Assembly: GCF_001650875.1 (NCBI RefSeq)
Contig: NZ_LXYI01000029.1
Span: 1-64,000 of the forward strand
Source of the DNA: Sulfitobacter sp. EhC04
Lineage (GTDB): Bacteria > Pseudomonadota > Alphaproteobacteria > Rhodobacterales > Rhodobacteraceae
Direction of reading: 5' to 3'
DNA length: 64,000 nucleotides
Shown one piece after another: positions 1 to 8,878 of this stretch. The position numbers were made by a program, and so were the translations under genes. The stretch's first letter is position 1; each line of letters opens with the position of its first letter. The notes under the pieces were generated by a model. The model was not told where the DNA came from. It saw nothing but the letters and a program-made list of their open reading frames with translations, and did not search any database.

Positions 1-96
1 CGCTGCAGCTCCCGCTGACAGCAGCCACAAACCTTGGACTTTGTTGCCGTTGACCTATTCTTTTTGAATGTCTGCTTTGCTCACTGCAGAGGTAAG

Positions 97-969
97 CTAT
101 GATGCCCGCGCAAGGTGGTGTTTGGGGGAGCAACCAAATTTGCGGGAGTAGTCGCGACTGAAATGCGTAGAGCTCTCATAGCCGACTTCAAATCCGGCAA
201 CGGATACAGAAGGGACACCGCGCTCCAAAAGAGCGCGTGCCTCGATCATTCGAAGATCTTTTTGATACTGCAACGGCGTTGTGCCAGTCACAGACTTGAA
301 GTGCTCGTGAAACGACGACTGGCTCATTCCGGCCACCTCGGCCAGTTCACCCACGACCAACGGCTCTCGAAAATTCGTCCTGATCTGTTGGATGGATTTG
401 GCGATACGGCTGGCATGGCTATCGACCGACAACAGGTTCCGCAACATGCCGCCAATCGGCGACAGCAAAAGACGGTAGTGGATTTCTCTCAAGATCATCG
501 GGCCGAGGACCTTCACGTCCAGGGGCGCATCCTTCAATTCCAGATAGCGCAGTATTGGATCGACCCATGCGGGATCAGCGACACTCGCCGAGAGTGACCT
601 TGCATCATGCGCGTCAGACACCGCTTCGCCGACCTGTTCATAAAGGCTGCGCAAAATACTTAAATCCAATGACAGGATAAGTGCGCGGTAAGGGGCGTCG
701 GCACTGGCTTGTGTGATTTTCGACGTCACAGGCAAGTCATGGCTGACCAAAAGCGCATCCCCTTCGCCAAGTTCAACGCATTGCTTGCCGACGTTCATTT
801 CTTTTCGTCCCTGTAGGATCAGACAAATCACAGGGTTATAGACGACAGCTTCGAACGCTGTAATTTCGTCGCGTTGAAATATATGCGCAGCGGGCAGAAT
901 TCTGCCAGAACCTGCTATTTCGCGGACTGAAAGCTCTGCTGACAGGTGTTGCAATCTCTCAAACATCAT
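97..969 (-). CDS. AraC-family transcriptional regulator (YqhC-like)
   Basis: Predicted DNA-binding regulator of 290 residues. The N-terminal ~170 residues resemble the AraC-type regulator N-terminal domain of YqhC-like proteins (cupin-like, with a VICLILQG segment). The C-terminal ~100 residues carry two helix-turn-helix units, including LAEVAGMSQSSFHEHFK and a GYESSTHFSRDYSRKFG signature typical of AraC proteins. I chose the ATG at 969 over an upstream TTG because GAGGAG lies 7 nt before it. It is transcribed divergently from an aldo/keto reductase, an arrangement like E. coli yqhC-yqhD, so it probably activates that gene in response to aldehydes or oxidative stress. The effector is not visible from sequence. 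Confidence 0.9.
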   Translation of the reverse strand: MMFERLQHLSAELSVREIAGSGRILPAAHIFQRDEITAFEAVVYNPVICLILQGRKEMNVGKQCVELGEGDALLVSHDLPVTSKITQASADAPYRALILSLDLSILRSLYEQVGEAVSDAHDARSLSASVADPAWVDPILRYLELKDAPLDVKVLGPMILREIHYRLLLSPIGGMLRNLLSVDSHASRIAKSIQQIRTNFREPLVVGELAEVAGMSQSSFHEHFKSVTGTTPLQYQKDLRMIEARALLERGVPSVSVAGFEVGYESSTHFSRDYSRKFGCSPKHHLARAS

Positions 970-1128
970 CGACGTCTCCTCTACCAATCCTTATCAGGAG
1001 TGTTCCGTGAGATCACGCAATTTCCCAACCATTCGGAGGAATTGGCAGAAATACCGGAGAAATTGGCAGGACGGATCGTCGCCACGCACATAGCTTCCAA
1101 TCAACAAGATGCATGAATGGAGCACTGC

Positions 1129-2037
1129 ATGTCTGGACCACAAACCACCTTCGCCCTCAACGCTGACACCTCGATCCCCGCAGTCGGGTTCGGTACATAT
1201 CTTATCTCGAACGACGATGCTGAAACCGCAATCAGTTCGGCAATCGCCGCAGGCTACAGGCATATCGACACCGCTTCGGGCTATCACAACGAGGAAACGG
1301 TTGGCGCCGGGATCAGGAAAGGGTTGCAGGCCGAAGGGTTATCACGCGCTGATCTGTTCGTTACGGCCAAGCTTTGGCCCGGAAACCCCGCATGGGGCGA
1401 CGCGCCCAAAACCGGTGCGCAAACCCCTGAGGAATGCGACGCAAGCCTGTCACGTCTGGGGTTGGATTATGTTGACCTTTATCTAATCCACGCGCCTTAC
1501 GGCGGCGACATGCGGCTGGAACAATGGCGCGCCTTGCTGGAGTTGCAAGCCATTGGCAAGGCCCGTTCCATTGGCGTGAGCAACTTCAACGAAGGCCATC
1601 TTGATGAGATCAGCGCCGCTGGCCTGCCGATGCCAGATGCCAACCAGATCGAATTGCATCCTTGGTCCCAGAAACCCGGCCTGCTTGCCCATATGGCCCG
1701 GCACAACATCGCACCGATTGCCTATAGCAGCCTTGTCCCGCTCTCCACTTGGCGCACAGAGCCCGGTCAAGACAGTGCCAAGACGGATGACATGAAGGCG
1801 GACGGCGCAGCCTTCAAAGGCATGGCGCAGAAGTACGGCGTGTCTGAGGCCCAGCTTTTGCTGCGATGGGGCGTACAGAATGGCTATGCCGTCCTGCCCA
1901 AAAGTCTGAACCCCGAACGGATGGCTCAAAACCTGGATCTGTTTTCTTTCACCATCGACGACGCAGACATGGCGCAGATGGCGACCATGGATCGCGGTGA
2001 TGGCGTGGCCTGGGCATCAGGCGATCCCAGCAAGTAG
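1129..2037 (+). CDS. Aldo/keto reductase
   Basis: NAD(P)H-dependent oxidoreductase of about 302 residues with the AKR barrel signatures. These include DTASGYHNEE (catalytic Asp/Tyr), TAKLWP (catalytic Lys), LYLIHAP (catalytic His), SIGVSNFNEGHL and the C-terminal VLPKSLNPERM cofactor-binding segment. An ATG lies at 1117, but GGAG at 1119-1122 places a good ribosome binding site 6 nt before the ATG at 1129, so I prefer 1129. The divergent AraC regulator and the secreted SRPBCC protein downstream suggest a small inducible unit, probably for aldehyde or ketone detoxification. The substrate cannot be predicted. Confidence 0.92.
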   Translation: MSGPQTTFALNADTSIPAVGFGTYLISNDDAETAISSAIAAGYRHIDTASGYHNEETVGAGIRKGLQAEGLSRADLFVTAKLWPGNPAWGDAPKTGAQTPEECDASLSRLGLDYVDLYLIHAPYGGDMRLEQWRALLELQAIGKARSIGVSNFNEGHLDEISAAGLPMPDANQIELHPWSQKPGLLAHMARHNIAPIAYSSLVPLSTWRTEPGQDSAKTDDMKADGAAFKGMAQKYGVSEAQLLLRWGVQNGYAVLPKSLNPERMAQNLDLFSFTIDDADMAQMATMDRGDGVAWASGDPSK

Positions 2038-2092
2038 CCACGCCTTCATCCAACCTTTCCGTAACCGAAACATAATCTCGATTGGAATCACC

Positions 2093-2668
2093 ATGCACAG
2101 TTCATTTCCCTTCACATCAACAGCACTTGCCGCCTCATTGCTTGCAATCGCGTTCAGCGCACCTTTGGCGGCAGATACGTCCTGCGATGCACGCTTGATG
2201 AGCGGCAGCATCGCGCAACTCAGCCCAACGCATGCGACAGTCGACACATCGGTGCTTATTAATGCTGCCCCGGAGGATGTCTGGGCGACCCTGACCGACT
2301 TTGACAATATGGCGAACTGGAGCACCAGTACATTGCAAGGCATGACCGGTGACATCCAAGACGGCGGCAGCGTGACCATCACCTTTATCTTTGGCACCGA
2401 TGAGAACGGTGAACCCAATTTGATGGAGATACCTCACACGCTTATCTATGAAGATGGCCAATCATTCGGTTGGTCCGACCCGTTCTCCGAAGACATTGGC
2501 GGCGGTCACGACAATCATCTCTACCGCGTTGAAGCCTGTGGTGATCAGACTCTGTTTGTCCAATCGGACGAGATCGTCGACAACCCCTATGCGGCGAACT
2601 TTGTGGCTCAGTTGTTGCCGATGTATCAAACCTTCAATGTGGAGCTAAAAGCCTCTGTCGAGGACTAA
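2093..2668 (+). CDS. Secreted SRPBCC-family (START-like) protein
   Basis: 191-residue protein with an N-terminal signal peptide (hydrophobic core TALAASLLAIAFSAPLAA, cleavage near ADTSC). The SRPBCC-type fold follows: VDTSVLINAAPEDVWATLTDFDNMANW is the classic start of a polyketide cyclase/START-like domain. The open frame extends upstream into the aldo/keto reductase, but the signal peptide fixes the start at 2093. Proteins of this fold bind hydrophobic ligands in a deep cavity. A periplasmic copy downstream of a reductase could bind or process the same substrate, which is inference. It lies 55 nt after the reductase stop and may be cotranscribed. Confidence 0.8.
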   Translation: MHSSFPFTSTALAASLLAIAFSAPLAADTSCDARLMSGSIAQLSPTHATVDTSVLINAAPEDVWATLTDFDNMANWSTSTLQGMTGDIQDGGSVTITFIFGTDENGEPNLMEIPHTLIYEDGQSFGWSDPFSEDIGGGHDNHLYRVEACGDQTLFVQSDEIVDNPYAANFVAQLLPMYQTFNVELKASVED

Positions 2669-2979
2669 GCACCGGTGTCTTGTGGCGCGAAGCTGTCTGA
2701 AAAGTATTCGCGCCACTCCGGCCAAAGCTGACGTTCACTGCGATGCAGAAAACTGGAGGTTTAGGCTCGGAGCCGCCATCCGCTGCGATCTGTACCAAGG
2801 TCAGCTATGACGTTTTCAATGAATTGCGTCAGTTGTTGACGTAACGGTCAAAGTCATCTTACGTTCAACAGTCAACGCCGTGCCGCCGTCCATTGACAGG
2901 CCTCACACCACCCCTGACGCGCCGGAGATGCGCGATGCGCCCCCCTTGCCACCGCAGGGCCGGTGGCTAATGTCGGCGG
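2669..2979. other. Intergenic stretch with two hairpins
   Basis: No gene seen. A hairpin with 10-bp perfect arms (2682-2691 / 2707-2716, GTGGCGCGAA) starts 14 nt after the SRPBCC stop and may end that transcript, although no T-run follows. A second inverted repeat (2834-2844 / 2859-2870, TGTTGAcGTAA with a one-base bulge) lies upstream of cobK and could be an operator or leader hairpin. No cobalamin riboswitch signature was recognised. Confidence 0.4.
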
Positions 2980-3708
2980 ATGACGTGCAGAATCCTCCTT
3001 CTTGCGGGCAGTGCAGAGGCGCGCCGCATCGCCGTGACCTTGCAGGCGCGGGGCGTGGACGTGCAGGCTCTGGTGTCAGAGCCACCGCGCGGCCCCGATC
3101 CGATGCCGGTGCCCTGCCGCCTGACCACCTTTGACGATGCGGCAACGCTGGCGGGTCAAATGGTCGGCTACGACGCCGTGATCGACGCAAGCCACGGGTT
3201 TGACGGGCAAATGAGCCGGGTCGGACATGCCGCCGCCGGGATCGCGGCGCTGCCCTTTGTCAGCCTGACGCGCCCCGGCTGGGGGCTGGAAGCGGCAAAC
3301 TGGCACGAGGTGTCGGATGTGGCCGCAGCCCTGCCGCTGATCGGGCCCGACATGCGGGTGTTCTCGGCAACCGGCTGGGCCAGCCTGCCGGATTACGCCG
3401 GGTTTCCCGGCGCGCGCCTGCTGCTGCGCCAGACCACACGGCATGACAGGGTGCCGCCCTATGATTTTGTTGAACTGGTGTTTGGCGACCCGCCCTTTGA
3501 TGCAGCACAGGAAGCGGCGCTGTTCCGCGATCTGGATGTGGACCTGCTGATCTGCCGAAACCTGGGCGGACGCCCCAGCCGCCCCAAGCTGGACGCGGCC
3601 AAAGCCCTTGGCCTGCCGGTGATCCTGATTGCGCGGCCAAGGCTGCCCGAGGGGGCAGAGGTGCTTGGCGACATTGACGCGGTGCTGGATTGGGTGGCGG
3701 CCCTGTGA
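2980..3708 (+). CDS. cobK: Precorrin-6A reductase
   Basis: 242-residue CobK/CbiJ family enzyme of aerobic cobalamin synthesis, reducing precorrin-6A to precorrin-6B with NADPH. Visible family features are the N-terminal Rossmann-like start RILLLAGSAEARRIA, YDAVIDASHGFDGQMS, the FSATGWASL segment and the C-terminal LICRNLGGRPSRPKLDAAKALGLPVI block. No other cob gene lies nearby, so it is an isolated member of the pathway in this window. That is of interest because the window also encodes corrinoid-dependent proteins. Its stop overlaps the next gene's GTG start by 4 nt (GTGA). Confidence 0.93.
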   Translation: MTCRILLLAGSAEARRIAVTLQARGVDVQALVSEPPRGPDPMPVPCRLTTFDDAATLAGQMVGYDAVIDASHGFDGQMSRVGHAAAGIAALPFVSLTRPGWGLEAANWHEVSDVAAALPLIGPDMRVFSATGWASLPDYAGFPGARLLLRQTTRHDRVPPYDFVELVFGDPPFDAAQEAALFRDLDVDLLICRNLGGRPSRPKLDAAKALGLPVILIARPRLPEGAEVLGDIDAVLDWVAAL

Positions 3709-4340
3709 CCGGCGCGGGCGGCATCATCCGCAGCGCAGGGGACCTGCAACAGGGCGCCGCATGGCTCGTCACGCGCGAGCCGCGCTTTGCCCCGGTGCTG
3801 GCGGCCACCGGGCCCTTGCCGCTGCGGCTGAAACCACCGGGGTTTGCCGCGCTGATGGAGATCATCGTCAGCCAGCAGGTCAGCGTGGCCTCCGCCAATG
3901 CGATCCGCGCGCGGCTGGCGGCAGCGGGGCTGAACGACGCCGCCGCCATAAGGGCCGTGGATGAGGCAGCCCTGACCGCCGCGGGGCTGAGCCGCCCGAA
4001 AGCGCGCTATGTCAGCGCCCTGGCCCATGCCGACATTGACTTTCACGCGCTGGCGAACATGACAAATGCCGAGGCCGAAGCGGTGCTGATTGCCCAAAAA
4101 GGCATCGGTCCCTGGACCGCGCAAATCTATGTGATGTTCGCAATGGGCCGGGCGGATGGCTTTGCCCCCGGCGATCTGGCCCTGCAAGAGGCCGCGCGGG
4201 TGGTGTTTGACCTGCCCGCACGCCCCACGGCGGAACAATTGGCCGCGATTGCACAGGATTGGTCGCCCTGGCGGTCGGTTGCGGCCCGCGCGCTATTTGC
4301 CTACTACCGGATGCTGAAGAACAGGGAAGGGTTGGGATGA
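3705..4340 (+). CDS. DNA-3-methyladenine glycosylase, AlkA/HhH-GPD type
   Basis: Base-excision repair glycosylase of about 211 residues. The HhH-GPD core shows as MEIIVSQQVSVASANAI, the helix-hairpin-helix KGIGPWTAQIYVMFAMGR, and APGDLALQEA containing the likely catalytic Asp. It removes alkylated purines from DNA. The protein is short compared with E. coli AlkA (282) because it lacks the N-terminal TBP-like domain, as in many alphaproteobacterial homologues. I chose GTG at 3705, which overlaps the cobK stop. A TTG at 3690 in the same frame is less attractive. The stop overlaps the next gene by ATGA, so translation of all three genes is probably coupled. Confidence 0.88.
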   Translation: MTGAGGIIRSAGDLQQGAAWLVTREPRFAPVLAATGPLPLRLKPPGFAALMEIIVSQQVSVASANAIRARLAAAGLNDAAAIRAVDEAALTAAGLSRPKARYVSALAHADIDFHALANMTNAEAEAVLIAQKGIGPWTAQIYVMFAMGRADGFAPGDLALQEAARVVFDLPARPTAEQLAAIAQDWSPWRSVAARALFAYYRMLKNREGLG

Positions 4341-5002
4341 CACGGGTATTGAACGCAGAGCGCCGCGCGCCGAAATCGGGGGACACACGATCCATTGTGG
4401 TCTTCCTGCATGGCTACGGGGCGAACGGGGCCGATCTGCTGGGGCTGGCCGATCCGCTGGGCGAACACCTGCCGGACACGCTTTTTGTCGCCCCCGATGC
4501 GCCGGAGATGGTGGCGGGGATGCCCAATGGCCACCAGTGGTTCCCGATCCCCTGGATCGACGGCTCTTCCGAGGAGGAATCAGAGCGCGGGATGATGCAG
4601 GCGGTGGCCGATCTGAACGCGTTCCTCGATGCGCTGATGGTGGACGAGGACGTGCTGCCCGAGCAGGTCGTGCTCTTCGGCTTTTCCCAGGGGACGATGA
4701 TGGCCCTGCACGTCGCCCCCCGCCGCGAGGATGAAGTGGCCGGAATCGTCGCCTTTTCCGGGCGGTTGCTGTCGCCCGAGGCGCTGAAGGACGAGGCCGT
4801 GGTGCGCCCGCCGGTGCTGCTGGTGCATGGCGACGCCGATGACGTGGTGCCACCGCAATCCCTGCCGCAGGCGGCAGAGGCGCTTCAGGAGGCAGGCTGG
4901 CAGGATGTCTATGCCCATGTGATGAAAGGCACCGGCCACGGCATTGCGCCCGACGGGCTGAGCGTGGCGCTGGCCTTCATGCGCGACAAGCTGGGGCTTT
5001 GA
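4337..5002 (+). CDS. Carboxylesterase / phospholipase-type alpha/beta hydrolase
   Basis: 221-residue serine hydrolase of the abhydrolase_2 family (carboxylesterase/acyl-protein thioesterase-like). The oxyanion region VVFLHGYGANG comes first. The nucleophile elbow GFSQG has Ser at about 117, the acid lies in HGDADDVVP and the His in GTGHGI. The ATG at 4337 overlaps the glycosylase stop (ATGA). No signal peptide, so it is cytoplasmic. The natural substrate is unknown. Confidence 0.9.
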   Translation: MTRVLNAERRAPKSGDTRSIVVFLHGYGANGADLLGLADPLGEHLPDTLFVAPDAPEMVAGMPNGHQWFPIPWIDGSSEEESERGMMQAVADLNAFLDALMVDEDVLPEQVVLFGFSQGTMMALHVAPRREDEVAGIVAFSGRLLSPEALKDEAVVRPPVLLVHGDADDVVPPQSLPQAAEALQEAGWQDVYAHVMKGTGHGIAPDGLSVALAFMRDKLGL

Positions 5003-5127
5003 AACGGTTATAAAACTGTCACGTTTCGGGGCTACTTCTGTCCGCGACATCTTGTGCCACGCTTGGGCTTGCCAGAGCTAAACCACGAGATATAGTCAGA
5101 TAAAACGGGCAGGGGACGATACCGGAC

Positions 5128-5712
5128 ATGGACGGCGATTTCAGGACCGAATTTACCAGGCAGCCGGCGGGGCTGAAACACAGGCCCGCGCTGGTACTGA
5201 ATGCCGATTACCGACCGCTGAGTTACTATCCGCTGTCGCTGTGGCCCTGGCAGGAGGCGATCAAGGCCAAGTGGCTGGACCGGGTCGACATCGTTGCCGA
5301 ATACGACGAAGTTGTCCGAAGCCCCTCGACCGAGATCAGGATTCCTTCGGTTGTCGTGCTGAAAGATTATGTAAAACCTCAAAAGCGCGTGGCCTTCACG
5401 CGCTTTAATTTATTTCTGAGGGATGAATTCCGCTGCCAGTACTGCGGCGCGCGGGGCGATCTGACCTTTGACCATGTGGTGCCGCGCGCCAGTGGCGGGG
5501 TGACCTCATGGCAGAACGTGGTGGCGGCCTGTTCGCCCTGCAACCTGCGCAAGGGGGCCAAGGCGCTGCACCAGACCGGCCTGTCCCTGCGCAAACCCCC
5601 GCGCCAGCCCGGCGCAGAAGAACTGCGCAACATGGGTCGCAAATTCCCACCCGGCCATCTGCATGAAAGCTGGATGGATTTCCTGTACTGGGATGCGGAA
5701 CTGGAGGCCTGA
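5128..5712 (+). CDS. HNH endonuclease family protein
   Basis: 194-residue protein with an HNH nuclease domain in the C-terminal half. A CQYCG...FDHVVPRASGG...NVVAACSPCN arrangement gives two CxxC zinc knuckles around the catalytic DH pair. The N-terminal part (LVLNADYRPLSYYPLSLWPWQEAI) is conserved in a widespread bacterial family of stand-alone HNH proteins whose role is unknown. It is not next to a methylase, so a restriction role is not supported. The transcript ends at a strong bidirectional terminator about 60 nt downstream. Confidence 0.88.
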   Translation: MDGDFRTEFTRQPAGLKHRPALVLNADYRPLSYYPLSLWPWQEAIKAKWLDRVDIVAEYDEVVRSPSTEIRIPSVVVLKDYVKPQKRVAFTRFNLFLRDEFRCQYCGARGDLTFDHVVPRASGGVTSWQNVVAACSPCNLRKGAKALHQTGLSLRKPPRQPGAEELRNMGRKFPPGHLHESWMDFLYWDAELEA

Positions 5713-5769
5713 GGGGGGGACTCGCCAGATTATGTCCCGAGGGTAAAATCATGCCAGCCCAAAAACCAA

Positions 5770-5806
5770 AAAAGCCCTCAAGTCGTTGAGACTTAAGGGC
5801 TTTTTA
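5770..5806. terminator. Bidirectional intrinsic terminator
   Basis: Near-perfect hairpin (AAAGCCCTCAAGTC / GACTTAAGGGCTTT, loop GTTGA) with A-run before and T-run after. It can therefore terminate both the + strand HNH gene and the - strand tRNA-Asn. Confidence 0.9.
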
Positions 5807-5881
5807 TGGCTCCGGCGGTAGGGATCGAACCTACGACCAATTGATTAACAGTCAACTGCTCTACCGCTGAGCTACGCCGGA
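5807..5881 (-). tRNA. tRNA-Asn(GTT)
   Basis: Complete cloverleaf on the minus strand with acceptor stem TCCGGCG/CGCCGGA, D-arm TAGCTCAGCGGTAGAGC, anticodon loop CTGTTAA (anticodon GTT, Asn), T-arm GTTCGATCC, discriminator G and encoded CCA at 5807-5809. The transcript ends directly in the adjacent terminator. Confidence 0.97.
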
Positions 5882-5962
5882 ACGGTCTGGGGCATATAGC
5901 AGTGGCATTTTTCCACGTCCAGAGGGGAAAGGCGCAAAAACGTGATTTTTCCGTCTCCCCGG

Positions 5963-6874
5963 TCAGCGCAGGCGAAAACGGGCGTCGGCCTGCAAATCTT
6001 CCAGCGGCTCCACCTTTGATTTCTGAGTGAGATCAACAAGATGCGCCAGCACATTGCGGGTGGCGGCGGGCAGCAGGGCGGCGGGGGTGTCGGCATAGAC
6101 GCGGGCGGCGAGGGTGGCGGCATCGGTGGGGCCGTCCGACAGGGCCTGCACGATCGCCGCCTCACGCGACAGGCGGTGGCTGACCAGCCAGTCCAGCCGC
6201 GCATGTGGCGCGTCGACCGCGGCGCCGTGGCCGGGGTAGAACACCCGCCAGTCCCGCGCCGCCAGCCGCGCGCAGGAGGCCATGAAGTCGGTCAGGTCGC
6301 CATCGGGGGGCGACACCAGCGACGAGGCCCAGCCCATCACGTGATCGGCGGTGAAACAGGCATCGCCCCAGCCCAGACACAGGTGATTTCCCAGATGCCC
6401 CGGCGTGTGCAGCACCTCCAGCGACCAATCCGCGCCGGTGATGGTCTCGCCGTCCGCCAGGGTGATGTCCGGGGCAAAGCTGTGGTCGATCCCCTCGCCG
6501 CCGCCCATCGGGGTGGTGCGGGCCAATTGTTCCATGATCGCCGAGCGCCCCGCCATCGGCCCGCCGAATGCCAGCACCGGCGCGCCGGTCCGCTCTGCCA
6601 GCGGGCGGGCAAGGGGGGAGTGGTCAAGGTGGCTGTGGGTCACGATGATATGGCTGACCTGCTGACCGGGCGCCAGCGCCGCCAGGATCGCCTCCAGATG
6701 CGCCGGGTTGGCCGGGCCGGGGTCGATCACCGCAATGCCACGGGTGCCCAACAGATAGGTATTGGTGCCGCGATAGGTCATCGGCGAGGGGTTGGGGGCC
6801 ACAATGCGCCGCAGTCCCGGCTGCAGCGCCTGCGCCACGCCGACGGGCGGATTGAAATCATCGGGTGGCAGCAT
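5963..6874 (-). CDS. Metallo-beta-lactamase-fold hydrolase (LACTB2-like)
   Basis: 303-residue MBL-fold protein. The metal-binding HSHLDHS motif is at about residue 82, with further ligands in HTPGHLGNH, CFTADHVMG and FYPGHG. A C-terminal winged-helix-like tail (SREAAIVQALSDGPTDAATLAARVY) matches the LACTB2-type domain. The N-terminal PNPSPMTYRGTNTYLLG is family-typical. It is a hydrolase of unknown substrate, and the family includes RNA- and thioester-cleaving members. It is divergent from the EnvZ-like kinase with a short (57 nt) shared promoter region. Confidence 0.9.
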   Translation of the reverse strand: MLPPDDFNPPVGVAQALQPGLRRIVAPNPSPMTYRGTNTYLLGTRGIAVIDPGPANPAHLEAILAALAPGQQVSHIIVTHSHLDHSPLARPLAERTGAPVLAFGGPMAGRSAIMEQLARTTPMGGGEGIDHSFAPDITLADGETITGADWSLEVLHTPGHLGNHLCLGWGDACFTADHVMGWASSLVSPPDGDLTDFMASCARLAARDWRVFYPGHGAAVDAPHARLDWLVSHRLSREAAIVQALSDGPTDAATLAARVYADTPAALLPAATRNVLAHLVDLTQKSKVEPLEDLQADARFRLR

Positions 6875-6931
6875 CGGCGGGACCTTTCATTTCGGCTTTC
6901 GCGCCGGTCGGGCGCTGGCTAAGGTCTAGCC

Positions 6932-8257
6932 ATGTTCTTTGTCTGGCTCAAACGCTATGTGCCGCGTGGCATCTATGGGCGCGCTGCGCTGATCCTGCTG
7001 TTGCCGGTGGTGCTGTTGCAGCTTGTGGTGGTGGTGATCTTTGCCCAGCGGCATTTCGAAGGGGTCACCAACCAGATGACCGATACGGTCCTGCGCGAAT
7101 TGGCGCAGGTGCTGGAGGTGGTGGCGGAGGCCCCGGCGCGGGACGATGTTGCCGCAGCGGTTCAACAGAGTCTGGGCCGGCTGGCCATCGAGGTGACACC
7201 GGTGCCGGCAGAGGCTGTGCCCGCCGCCAACAGCTACCTGTGGTATGATTATTCGGGCCGGGTGCTGGCGCGGCGTCTGGCGGCACGTCTGCCAGAATAC
7301 CGGGCGGTTGACCTGAGCGATGGCGGGCTGGTCGATCTCTACCTTCAGACCGGCAAGGGGCCGCTGAAGCTGCGCTTTGACCGGCGGCGCATCTCGGCGG
7401 CGAACCCGCACCAACTGTTTGTCTATACGGTCTTTTTCGGCGTGGTGCTCAGCCTGATCGCCTCGATCTACCTGCGCAACCAACTGCGCCCGATCAAACG
7501 GCTGGCCCGCGCGGCAGAGGCCTTTGGCCGGGGTCGCCACGAACCCTACAGCCCCTCCGGCGCGGTCGAAATCCGCGCGGCGGGCAATGCTTTCATCGAC
7601 ATGCGCGCCCGGATCGAACGGCAGATGGAACAGCGCACGCTGATGCTGTCCGGGGTCAGCCACGACCTGCGCACGCCGCTGACCCGGATGCGGCTGGGCC
7701 TGTCGATGCTGGAGGACGACGAAGCGGCGGCACTTTTGCAGGACGTGGAGGACATGCAGCGGATGCTGGATGAATTCCTGAACTTCGCCAAGGGCGCGGC
7801 AGAGGGCGAGCCGGAGCGGGTGGACCCCCATGTCCTGATGGCGGAAGTGGTGGAGGACGCCAGACGGGCAGGGCGCGACGTGACATTGCTGCCGCCCGAG
7901 GGCGACGGCACCGGCACGGTCAAGCTGCGGCGCATCGCGATCCGGCGCGCGGTGGACAACCTTGTGTCCAACGCAGTGCGTTATGGCGCCCGCGCCGAGG
8001 TTTCCGTGATGCTCAGCGACAAGACCCTGCGCATCCGGGTGGAGGACGACGGCCCCGGCATTCCCGAAGCGCAGCGGGTGGAGGCGGTCAAACCCTTCAG
8101 CCGCCTTGATCCCGCGCGCAATCAGGACAAGGGCAGCGGCGTGGGGCTGGGTCTGGCGATTGCCACGGACATCGCCCGCGCCCATGGCGGCGTGCTGCGG
8201 CTGGGAGAATCGTCGCGGCTGGGCGGTTTGCGCGCGGATATCGTGATCGCGCGGTAA
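6932..8257 (+). CDS. EnvZ-like sensor histidine kinase
   Basis: 441-residue membrane sensor kinase. TM1 is at ~18-37, a short periplasmic domain at ~40-160, TM2 at ~163-181, then a HAMP domain, a HisKA domain with phospho-acceptor His244 in GVSHDLRTPLTRMRL, and a HATPase_c domain (NLVSNAVRYG; DDGPGIP; GSGVGLGLAI). The architecture matches osmosensor EnvZ. No response-regulator gene is adjacent in this window, so its partner is encoded elsewhere. The signal is unknown. Confidence 0.92.
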   Translation: MFFVWLKRYVPRGIYGRAALILLLPVVLLQLVVVVIFAQRHFEGVTNQMTDTVLRELAQVLEVVAEAPARDDVAAAVQQSLGRLAIEVTPVPAEAVPAANSYLWYDYSGRVLARRLAARLPEYRAVDLSDGGLVDLYLQTGKGPLKLRFDRRRISAANPHQLFVYTVFFGVVLSLIASIYLRNQLRPIKRLARAAEAFGRGRHEPYSPSGAVEIRAAGNAFIDMRARIERQMEQRTLMLSGVSHDLRTPLTRMRLGLSMLEDDEAAALLQDVEDMQRMLDEFLNFAKGAAEGEPERVDPHVLMAEVVEDARRAGRDVTLLPPEGDGTGTVKLRRIAIRRAVDNLVSNAVRYGARAEVSVMLSDKTLRIRVEDDGPGIPEAQRVEAVKPFSRLDPARNQDKGSGVGLGLAIATDIARAHGGVLRLGESSRLGGLRADIVIAR

Positions 8258-8418
8258 GGCACAGGCCCCGGTGGTGCACCGGGTCAGGAAAACCGGCCCT
8301 AATTTGACAGCTACGGGGAACTGTGCGGTTATCCGCTATCCACATGCCACCTGCCGAAACGACGCGTCAGCGCGCCCCGGCAGCCATTATCAATTTTATT
8401 CGAACCAAAGGATTTATC

Positions 8419-8616
8419 ATGCTCAAAACCCTATCCATCAATGCGCTTGCCACCGCCGCTCTGCTTTGGGCGGGCACGGCCGCTGCCGACAACGTGGTTG
8501 CCGATGATCAGATCGTGCAGCTGAAAAAGATCGAAGAACTGACACTCTATATATTGCAACAGGAGGACCGCACCGCCCGGCTGGAAGCGGCGTTGGAGGC
8601 GGGTTCCACAAGATAG
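8419..8616 (+). CDS. Small secreted coiled-coil protein, related to the C-terminal tail of the next gene
   Basis: 65-residue protein with a signal peptide (NALATAALLWAGTAAA) followed by a short heptad-like helix, LKKIEELTLYILQQEDRTARLEA. That helix matches the tail of the downstream tail-fiber-like protein (LKKVEELTLYTLEQEEHAA). It is effectively a signal peptide plus the trimerising tail without the body. The upstream ORF extension is unlikely because the signal peptide fixes the start. It may be a degenerate duplication or a small partner that joins the same coiled coil. Function unknown. Confidence 0.6.
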   Translation: MLKTLSINALATAALLWAGTAAADNVVADDQIVQLKKIEELTLYILQQEDRTARLEAALEAGSTR

Positions 8617-8878
8617 GGACGCGTCGGAATTTGACAGAACAATCCGGCGAGGTAATATTTCCCGCGATCTGGACCCTGGCCTCCGGGCCACCGTATCCTT
8701 TGCGCATCACGGGAATGCCTGCCAGCCCGCGCCAACTGACGTCAACCGCAGGCGCTGGCTGCACTATTTTGCGCAGCAGAAAATCACCTCTTCCGGGCCA
8801 AAAGGAATATTCAAGGCACGCCCGGGACTAAAGCGCCGATAGCGCGACTGAAATTTCCAACTGAGGGACAATTGAACC
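8617..8878. other. Intergenic, nothing recognised
   Basis: 262 bp between the small coiled-coil protein and the tail-fiber-like gene. No convincing ORF, RNA or terminator was seen. Confidence 0.3.

Noticed and set aside
4293-4853. Minus-strand Arg/Pro-rich ORFs within the esterase and similar genes
   Set aside because: Typical shadow frames of high-GC coding regions.
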